Shown one piece after another: positions 1 through 5,560 of a DNA stretch of 5,560 nt. Location: contig JADFTO010000179.1 of the NCBI GenBank assembly GCA_022560215.1, positions 1 to 5,560 on the forward strand, written 5' to 3'. The notes beneath the pieces were generated by a model. The model was not told the DNA's origin, searched no databases, and saw only the letters and a program-made list of their open reading frames with translations. Position 1 is the stretch's first letter. Each line of letters opens with the position of its first letter. Position numbers and translations under genes: made by a program. This DNA is from Pseudomonadota bacterium. Lineage in GTDB: Bacteria; Pseudomonadota; Alphaproteobacteria; Rhodospirillales; 2-02-FULL-58-16.

Positions 1-139
1 CGTAGTCTCCCCTGTCATGAAAGCGGCCGACGGCGGCGGCCACGGCGGCCACCAGGGCGACGACGGCGGCCACCCGCCAGAAGGCCAGGCGCCGTTTGTA
101 ACGGCGGCGTTCAAGAATATGATCGGCGTCCAGCGCCAT
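1..139 (-). CDS. sppA: Signal peptide peptidase SppA, N-terminal fragment (runs off left edge)
   Basis: Only the first 46 codons are present. The ATG at 139-137 is preceded by an AGGA Shine-Dalgarno-like sequence about 8 bases upstream. The peptide starts MALDADHILERRRYKRRLAF, followed by a hydrophobic alanine/valine segment at about residues 20-38, then a charged GRFHDRGDY. A short cytoplasmic, Arg-rich N-terminus followed by a single membrane anchor is what alphaproteobacterial family S49 signal peptide peptidases look like. These membrane-bound serine proteases degrade cleaved signal peptides. The catalytic Ser/Lys region lies outside the window, so the call rests on the N-terminal pattern and on position: sppA commonly follows rpsA in alphaproteobacteria. 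It starts 54 bases after the rpsA stop with no convincing terminator between them, so co-transcription with rpsA is likely. An unrelated single-pass membrane protein is the alternative. Confidence 0.72.
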   Translation of the reverse strand, partial: MALDADHILERRRYKRRLAFWRVAAVVALVAAVAAAVGRFHDRGDY

Positions 140-193
140 CGCTGCTTCCTACATGTCCGGCGCCCGGCGGGAAGCTCGCCCGCGGCCCCCCGG

Positions 194-2086
<1,893 letters not shown>

Positions 2087-2166
2087 CTAGTTCCTTTCGG
2101 TTTCCTGCCGGCCGGTTGTTTCCGGCGGTCTTGATGGGTGTAAATCCCGGGGGTGAAGTGTCCCGG

Positions 2167-2811
2167 TCAAAGGTTCCGCGATTGAATGAAACCCAGCGCC
2201 TTGGCGAAGGCCGCGTCGGCATCCAGGCCGCTGGTATCGAGCACGAATGCGTCATCCGCCGGCTTCAGGGGCGCCACGTCGCGTTCCCTGTCGCGCCTAT
2301 CGCGCTCATTCATGTCCCGCAGAACGCGGCCATATATAGCTTCGAGCCCGCGTTCCTGCAACTCTTTAAGACGGCGTTCGGCGCGCACTTCCGCAGCTGC
2401 GGTGACGAACAGCTTGACGTCGGCATCGGGACAGACCTGAGTGCCGATGTCGCGCCCGTCAAGTACCGCGCCCGCCGCCGGTCCCCGGGGGGTGTCGGGC
2501 GGGTTGCGGGCGAAATCGCGCTGGAAGTCCCTGAGCGCGGCCCGGACCTCTGCTTGAGCCGCCACCAAGGACGCCGACGCCGCCGCTTCGTCCAGCCTGA
2601 GGCGGGGATCGTCCATGTCGTCCGCCGCCAGGTCCCGGGCGGCGGCGGCGGCCCCTGGGCTCGCCGGATCGATTCCCCGGTCCCGGACCTTGGCGCCGAC
2701 GGCGCGGTAGAGGAGGCCCGTGTCCAGGTAGGCCAGGCCGAAGTGGTCGGCCAGCCTGCGGGCCAGGGTGCCCTTGCCGGACGCGGCGGGGCCGTCGATG
2801 GCGATGATCAA
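2167..2811 (-). CDS. cmk: Cytidylate kinase
   Basis: This 214-residue enzyme phosphorylates CMP and dCMP with ATP in the cytoplasm, feeding CTP and dCTP synthesis. The P-loop GPAASGKGT is at residues 7-15. LDTGLLYRAVG (29-39) and the nucleotide-binding DGRDIGTQVCPDADVKLFVT (118-137) are signature blocks of the Cmk family. An Arg/Asp-rich lid segment (RDMNERDRRDRERD, about 165-178) precedes VLDTSGLDADAA near the end. Length is close to the normal 210-230 residues. The start is a TTG codon (2811-2809): the homologous N-terminus MIIAIDGPAASGKG begins exactly there. The reading frame is open a little further upstream, but I see no in-frame ATG before a stop. A GAGG lies 4 bases before the TTG, a rather short spacing. 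A weak start may limit Cmk relative to the abundant S1 downstream. In many alphaproteobacteria aroA directly precedes cmk, but here it does not. Confidence 0.96.
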   Translation of the reverse strand: MIIAIDGPAASGKGTLARRLADHFGLAYLDTGLLYRAVGAKVRDRGIDPASPGAAAAARDLAADDMDDPRLRLDEAAASASLVAAQAEVRAALRDFQRDFARNPPDTPRGPAAGAVLDGRDIGTQVCPDADVKLFVTAAAEVRAERRLKELQERGLEAIYGRVLRDMNERDRRDRERDVAPLKPADDAFVLDTSGLDADAAFAKALGFIQSRNL

Positions 2812-2849
2812 GGGGCCTCGTTCATCGGACTGCTCATCAATACCGCATG

Positions 2850-2951
2850 TCAGAAAGCTTTATACCAAAGGTCATTATCAGTGACCTTTGATTGTCTAAT
2901 TCCGGCTCCCCGGTCAAGCTCTTCCGAACCTTTTGTCTCCGCTGGGAACAC
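2850..2951 (-). CDS. Possible 33-residue leader ORF upstream of cmk
   Basis: A GTG codon at 2951-2949 is preceded by AGGAGA (2962-2957) with a 5-base spacer, the best-looking ribosome binding site in this intergenic region. The frame runs 33 codons (begins MFPAETKGSEEL, ends DNDLWYKAF) to a TGA at 2852-2850, 38 bases before the cmk TTG. It spans the 2866-2890 inverted repeat, so if transcription starts far enough upstream its translation would affect whether that hairpin forms. I recognise no family. A chance ORF is quite possible, and if the real promoter lies at 2859-2864 it would not be transcribed whole. Confidence 0.2.
   Translation of the reverse strand: MFPAETKGSEELDRGAGIRQSKVTDNDLWYKAF
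2859..2887 (-). promoter_or_regulatory. Candidate promoter for cmk-rpsA(-sppA)
   Basis: The minus strand reads TATAAA at 2864-2859, a 5/6 match to the sigma-70 -10 hexamer in an otherwise GC-rich region. The hexamer 17 bases upstream is AGGTCA (2887-2882), a poor -35, so the promoter would be weak or assisted. Predicted transcription would start near 2852, leaving a leader of about 40 bases before the cmk TTG. Other partial elements lie on the same strand: GATAAT at 2880-2875, and TTGACC at 2917-2912 with GACAAT 15 bases downstream. I cannot choose between them by eye. Confidence 0.3.
2866..2890. promoter_or_regulatory. Perfect 9-bp inverted repeat, possible operator
   Basis: CAAAGGTCA (2866-2874) and TGACCTTTG (2882-2890) are exact reverse complements separated by 7 bases (ttatcag). 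Neither strand has a T-run directly after the second arm, so it does not look like an intrinsic terminator. It covers the spacer and -35 position of the TATAAA promoter candidate, as a repressor operator might. The centre reads GATAATGA on the minus strand, resembling part of a Fur box, but the flanks do not complete that motif. The regulator is unknown; an RNA hairpin in a longer leader is the alternative. Confidence 0.5.
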
Positions 2952-3050
2952 GGTTGTCTCCTAAGTCTTCTCCGGCCGGTCTGCCGGATCGCTTCATCAT
3001 AGTGCCCTCGCGAACGGTGTTCGCCTTGCAGCCAAAGGGACGGGGCCGCC

Positions 3051-4040
3051 TCAGAACGATTCGACCAACACCCGGTCCGGCGGCTTGTGGCCATCGGCGA
3101 AGGACTTGATGTTGACCAGCACTTTTTCGCCCATGTCCATGCGGCCCTCGACCGTGGCCGAGCTCAGGTGCGGCAGCAGGACCACGTTGTCCAGCTCGAG
3201 GAGCCGGGGATTGACGGCCGGCTCGTTCTCGAACACGTCCAGCCCGGCGCCCCCGATGGCGCCGGCGCGCAACAGGCGGGTGAGGGCGTTTTCGTCGACC
3301 ACCTCGCCCCTCGACGTGTTGACCACGAAGGCGTGGGGCTGAAGATGCTTCAGCCTCCTCTCCGACAGCAGGTGATAGGTGGCCGGCGTGTGGGGGCAGT
3401 TGACGGAGATGATGTCCATGCGCGCCAGCATCTGATCCAGGCTTTCCCAGTAGGTGGCCTCCAGTTCCGCCTCCACGTCCTCGTGGACGCGGTGCCGGTT
3501 GTGGTAGTGGATGGAGAGCCCGAATCCCAGCGCCCGCTTGGCCACGGCCCTGCCGATGCGCCCCATGCCGATGATGCCGAGCCGCTTGCCGTAGATGCGG
3601 TGGCCGAGCATCCAGTTGGGCGACCACCCTTCCCACTTGCCCGACCGCAGGACCCGCTCGCCCTCCGCCAGACGGCGCGGCACGGCCAGGATCAGGGCCA
3701 TGGTCATGTCGGCGGTATCCTCGGTCAGCACGTCCGGCGTGTTGGTCACGGTGATGCCCTTCCGGCGGGCGGCGGCCAGGTCGATGTTGTCGACGCCGGT
3801 GCCGTAATTGGCGATCAGGCGCATCTTCTTCCCGGCCTGGGAGATGAGGCTGGAATCGATGGTGTCGGTAACGGTGGGAACCAGGACGTCCGCGGTCTTC
3901 ATGGCCTCGGCGAGCACGGCCCTGCTCATGGGCTTGTCGTCCAGGTTCAACCGGACGTCAAACAGTTCCATCATCCGGGTTTCAACGGCATCCGGCAGCT
4001 TGCGGGTGACCACCACAAGGGGCTTCTTTTTCCTCGCCAT
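3051..4040 (-). CDS. D-2-hydroxyacid dehydrogenase (D-glycerate dehydrogenase / glyoxylate reductase type)
   Basis: The 329-residue cytoplasmic enzyme belongs to the NAD(P)-dependent D-isomer-specific 2-hydroxyacid dehydrogenases, which interconvert 2-keto acids and D-2-hydroxy acids. The closest visible type reduces glyoxylate and/or hydroxypyruvate. Features in order: LIANYGTGVDNIDLAAARRK (75-94) in the substrate domain; the Rossmann fingerprint GIIGMGRIGRAVAKRA (155-170, GxGxxG at 158-163); SVNCPHTPATYHLL (212-225); NTSRGEVVDE with the catalytic Arg near 244; GLDVFENEP with the catalytic Glu near 273; and LPHLSSAT with the catalytic His at 291. Most relatives have HIGSA or HMGSA here, so HLSSA is a mild variant. 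The ATG at 4040 is chosen because GGGAGG sits just upstream and homologues start with a similar basic MARKKKPLVV; a start 9 codons upstream (4067) has no such support. It is divergent from the SH3-domain gene and ends 239 bases before cmk, with no strong terminator. Exact substrate cannot be read from sequence. Confidence 0.93.
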   Translation of the reverse strand: MARKKKPLVVVTRKLPDAVETRMMELFDVRLNLDDKPMSRAVLAEAMKTADVLVPTVTDTIDSSLISQAGKKMRLIANYGTGVDNIDLAAARRKGITVTNTPDVLTEDTADMTMALILAVPRRLAEGERVLRSGKWEGWSPNWMLGHRIYGKRLGIIGMGRIGRAVAKRALGFGLSIHYHNRHRVHEDVEAELEATYWESLDQMLARMDIISVNCPHTPATYHLLSERRLKHLQPHAFVVNTSRGEVVDENALTRLLRAGAIGGAGLDVFENEPAVNPRLLELDNVVLLPHLSSATVEGRMDMGEKVLVNIKSFADGHKPPDRVLVESF

Positions 4041-4062
4041 GAATTCCCTCCCACCCCCCCAG

Positions 4063-4091
4063 GCCATAGCAACATGGCGGAGCCTTGTCTA
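4063..4091 (-). promoter_or_regulatory. Weak candidate promoter for the hydroxyacid dehydrogenase gene
   Basis: On the minus strand TAGACA (4091-4086, 5/6 to TTGACA) is followed after exactly 17 bases by TATGGC (4068-4063, only 3/6 to TATAAT). A start near 4056 would leave about 16 bases before the ATG at 4040, enough to include the GGGAGG ribosome binding site. Spacing is ideal but the -10 is poor. Confidence 0.3.
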
Positions 4092-4130
4092 GCGCCGACC
4101 CTCGATGCGGGGCCGCCGGCAACGGACGCC

Positions 4131-4161
4131 TTGACCGCTTGCCGCGGCGGGGCCGTATAAT
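4131..4161 (+). promoter_or_regulatory. Sigma-70-type promoter for the SH3-domain gene
   Basis: TTGACC (4131-4136, 5/6 to consensus) is followed by a 19-base spacer and a perfect TATAAT (4156-4161). The long spacer is suboptimal, but the -10 is exact in very GC-rich surroundings. The usual 6-base gap puts the transcription start at about 4168, which is the first base of the proposed GTG start codon. Confidence 0.6.
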
Positions 4162-4167
4162 GGGCCG

Positions 4168-4689
4168 GTGAACCCGGCCCTTCAACCCGCGGTGAGGACG
4201 CTCTCCTACCCCGCAGCCGTCCTCGTCGCCGTCCTGGCGGCCGTTACCTTCGCCGCCGCCCTGGCCGCCGAGAGCCGCCCCCTGCCCCGCTTCGTCAGCC
4301 TGCGCGCCGACGAGGTGAAAATGCGCACGGGGCCCGGCGTCCAGTACCCGGTGGAATGGGTGTACCACCGCCGCAGGCTGCCCGTGGAAATCATCGCCGA
4401 GTACCAGACCTGGCGCAAGGTCAGGGACTGGCAGGGGAGCCAGGGCTGGATTCACCAGAGCCTGCTCTCCGCCAACCGCACCTTCATCGTCACCGGCGCC
4501 GTCCGCGCCATCCGGGAAAAGGCGGCCCCCGAATCCAGGCCCGTGGCCCGCGCCGAGGCGGGAGTCATCGGGCGCCTGGTCCAATGCCCCGGGGACGGCG
4601 TCTGGTGCCGGGTGGAGGTGGAAGGCCACGAAGGCTGGCTGAGACGGGTCGACTTCTGGGGTGTCCACCGGGGGGAAGTGGTGAAATAA
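4168..4689 (+). CDS. Secreted SH3-domain protein (SH3_4 / COG3807-like)
   Basis: The predicted 173-residue precursor has an N-terminal signal peptide: Arg at residue 10, then a hydrophobic run from about 15 to 32 and an ALAA/ES cleavage region near 34. The mature part holds two bacterial SH3-like units. The first (about 42-102) contains FVSLRADEVKMRTGPGVQYP, WRKVRDWQGSQGWIHQSLLS and the RTGPG turn typical of the family. The second (about 106-165) contains VTGAVRAIREKAAPESRPVA and WCRVEVEGHEGWLRRVDFWG. Such proteins are exported to the periplasm and are thought to bind cell-wall or envelope partners; no enzymatic domain is present. The GTG at 4168 has no Shine-Dalgarno sequence and coincides with the predicted transcription start. 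A second in-frame GTG at 4192 would give a more compact signal peptide (MRTLSYPAAV...) and also lacks a Shine-Dalgarno. The first ATG (4321) is inside the SH3 domain and is too late. Confidence 0.88.
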   Translation: MNPALQPAVRTLSYPAAVLVAVLAAVTFAAALAAESRPLPRFVSLRADEVKMRTGPGVQYPVEWVYHRRRLPVEIIAEYQTWRKVRDWQGSQGWIHQSLLSANRTFIVTGAVRAIREKAAPESRPVARAEAGVIGRLVQCPGDGVWCRVEVEGHEGWLRRVDFWGVHRGEVVK

Positions 4690-4714
4690 GGGGACAGTAG
4701 CGATGGTGTCCCCT
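4689..4714. terminator. Hairpin between convergent genes, probable bidirectional terminator
   Basis: AGGGGACA (4689-4696) pairs perfectly with TGTCCCCT (4707-4714) across a 10-base loop. It begins on the last base of the SH3-gene stop codon and lies 30 bases beyond the DUF3501 stop on the other strand, the expected place for a shared terminator. After the stem the minus strand reads TATTTC and the plus strand CATTAAAAC, so neither has a strong U-tract. The ggggaca...tgtcccc form also resembles dispersed extragenic palindromes. Confidence 0.55.
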
Positions 4715-4744
4715 CATTAAAACTCCCGAAAACCCGATAGCGCT

Positions 4745-5332
4745 CTAATCGAAATCTCCGGCCAGCGCCTCCCTCACCTCTTCGGGGATGACCGCCATGT
4801 GGCCGTAAGCCTGATGGCCGATGGCGAGGGCGGCCCGGGTCCCGGCCTGGCGGAAGGCGGCGATCCCGGCGGGCGTGAAGGGAAAGCGCAGGAAATGGAT
4901 CGACGACGCCTTGCCCCCGGCCGTGGTGCGCTCCACGTCGTCCTCGGCGAGGGCGGCGATGACCCGGTCCGCGACCGTCAGGGTGACCGTCTTCTCCACG
5001 CCCCCGAGCCCGGCCAGGAAGCGGCCGCGGCGGTCCGCGTCGTCGATCTCGAACATCAGGGTCGCCACCAGCTCGCTGCCCTTGGGGATCAGGGGGTTGT
5101 AGGCGGCCAGCTCGTCGGCAACCTGGTCGGCGCCGCCCCGCTCGATGAAGAGCATCTCGTGGACCTGGTGCCACATGGTGGCGTAGTTCTCGAAATAGAA
5201 GGTGGCGTCGGGGCCGACGGCGACGCGGCGGAGCTTTTTCATTTCCCTCACCGCCCGGCGGCGCTCCCGGCGAACCTCGGCGTAGTCCTCCATGGACATG
5301 ATGTCGGCGGCCGTCATCTCGTGCTCGGTCAT
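4745..5332 (-). CDS. DUF3501 family protein
   Basis: The 195-residue protein matches DUF3501 by its central block: RVAVGPDATFYFENYATMWH at about 36-55, then QVHEMLFIERGG (56-67), DELAAYNPLIPKGSELVATL (73-92) and MFEIDDADRR (93-102). The N-terminus (about 15-40) is very basic (EVRRERRRAVREMKKLRR) and probably helical. The C-terminal half contains HFLRFPFTPAGIAAFRQAG and a GHQAYGHMAVIPEEVREAL end. There is no signal peptide or membrane segment, so it is probably cytoplasmic. Its biochemical function is not known to me. Family members are often found next to a GlpC-like Fe-S oxidoreductase and rubrerythrin, and the oxidoreductase is present here. The ATG at 5332 lies 10 bases after the stop of the upstream gene, and the TGAGG at that stop supplies the likely ribosome binding site, so the two genes are almost certainly one operon with coupled translation. 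Confidence 0.93.
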   Translation of the reverse strand: MTEHEMTAADIMSMEDYAEVRRERRRAVREMKKLRRVAVGPDATFYFENYATMWHQVHEMLFIERGGADQVADELAAYNPLIPKGSELVATLMFEIDDADRRGRFLAGLGGVEKTVTLTVADRVIAALAEDDVERTTAGGKASSIHFLRFPFTPAGIAAFRQAGTRAALAIGHQAYGHMAVIPEEVREALAGDFD

Positions 5333-5342
5333 CGGAGGGGCC

Positions 5343-5560
5343 TCACATGCCGTAGGCGCGGGCCATGAGACCGATGGGATGGCGCACCCGGTCCAGGGCC
5401 TGGGCCCCGCCCTCCAGGCCCTCCATGCCCTGGACGATGTGCTCGCGGGCCAGCGGGCATTCCGAAACCACGAAGGCGGGCTTGGCCCCGGTCGCCTTGA
5501 GGGCCACCGGCCGGCCGATCTTGAGGGCGACGGGGAAGTTCTCGGCCATCACCCCCCAGG
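5343..5560 (-). CDS. Fe-S oxidoreductase (GlpC / heterodisulfide reductase-like), C-terminal fragment
   Basis: Only the last 71 complete codons are in the window; the frame stays open to the right edge. The visible start, WGVMAENFPVALKIGRPVAL, resembles the segment that follows the CSGHDGTWG-type cysteine-rich (CCG) motif in GlpC- and HdrD-related proteins. FVVSECPLAREHI then carries the conserved late Cys, and the end HPIGLMARAYGM matches the usual HPIELLARAYG-type terminus. Relatives are cytoplasmic or membrane-peripheral proteins with ferredoxin-type [4Fe-4S] sites and CCG domains that transfer electrons between a donor and a quinone or thiol partner. The N-terminal cluster-binding part is not visible, so subtype and partner are inferred. 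It is the first visible gene of the operon with DUF3501, 10 bases apart. An internal ATG at 5549 is not the real start. Confidence 0.8.
   Translation of the reverse strand, partial: WGVMAENFPVALKIGRPVALKATGAKPAFVVSECPLAREHIVQGMEGLEGGAQALDRVRHPIGLMARAYGM

Noticed and set aside
167..183. gcggg...cccgc hairpin between rpsA and sppA as a terminator
   Set aside because: The stem is only 5 bp with a 7-base loop and no U-tract, and such matches are expected by chance at this GC content.
2875..2882. Fur-box-like GATAATGA in the centre of the palindrome
   Set aside because: Only one partial half-site matches. The symmetric arms AAAGGTCA / TGACCTTT do not fit the Fur consensus, so no regulator is assigned.
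3087..4160. 357-codon plus-strand ORF antisense to the hydroxyacid dehydrogenase
   Set aside because: The minus strand encodes a complete dehydrogenase with all catalytic motifs. The antisense product is His/Val/Gly/Asp-rich and lacks domain features.
3982..4668. 228-codon minus-strand ORF opposite the SH3-domain gene
   Set aside because: It would bury the TATAAT promoter and the dehydrogenase start region and has no recognisable domain. The plus-strand SH3 reading with a signal peptide is far better.
4452..5174. 240-codon minus-strand ORF spanning the SH3 gene end and DUF3501
   Set aside because: It crosses the convergent hairpin and overlaps two supported genes in other frames. Its composition is Arg/Gly/Pro-rich, typical of a GC-rich shadow frame.

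Overview
The window is GC-rich, densely coding DNA that reads as an alphaproteobacterial chromosome, probably Rhodospirillales-like. This rests on protein flavour (S1 ending in a YGSTDSGASLGDILGAA-type block, Cmk beginning MIIAIDGPAASGKG, an SH3_4-type periplasmic protein), on the cmk-rpsA-sppA order, and on a DUF3501 / Fe-S oxidoreductase pair. I cannot name the species. I see no mobile element, CRISPR array, tRNA or rRNA.

Layout from left to right. Positions 1-2811 hold a minus-strand block read right to left: cmk (cytidylate kinase), rpsA (ribosomal protein S1), then the first 46 codons of sppA (signal peptide peptidase), which runs off the left edge. Positions 2812-3050 are a 239-base gap with relatively AT-rich patches. 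It holds a perfect 9-bp inverted repeat, a TATAAA box and two very small ORFs with Shine-Dalgarno-like sequences, and is the likely control region of the cmk-rpsA block. Positions 3051-4040 encode a D-2-hydroxyacid dehydrogenase of the D-glycerate dehydrogenase / glyoxylate reductase type (minus strand). A 127-base divergent intergenic region separates it from a secreted SH3-domain protein on the plus strand (4168-4689). That gene has a strong sigma-70-like promoter whose predicted transcription start falls on the GTG start codon, which suggests a leaderless mRNA. A hairpin at 4689-4714 lies between it and the convergent minus-strand pair at 4745-5560: a DUF3501 protein and, 10 bases upstream, the C-terminal end of a GlpC / heterodisulfide-reductase-like Fe-S oxidoreductase cut by the right edge.

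Functionally the left half is core information processing: CTP/dCTP precursor supply, translation initiation and membrane proteolysis. The dehydrogenase belongs to glyoxylate/glycerate metabolism and the SH3 protein to the cell envelope. The right-hand pair is part of a cluster that, from general knowledge, often also includes rubrerythrin; its biochemical role is not established.

I found no clear new multi-gene system. The points most worth a second look are the apparently leaderless SH3 gene, the S1 lysine-rich tail built on a 54-bp DNA repeat, and the palindrome-containing leader upstream of a TTG-started cmk that lacks its usual aroA neighbour.
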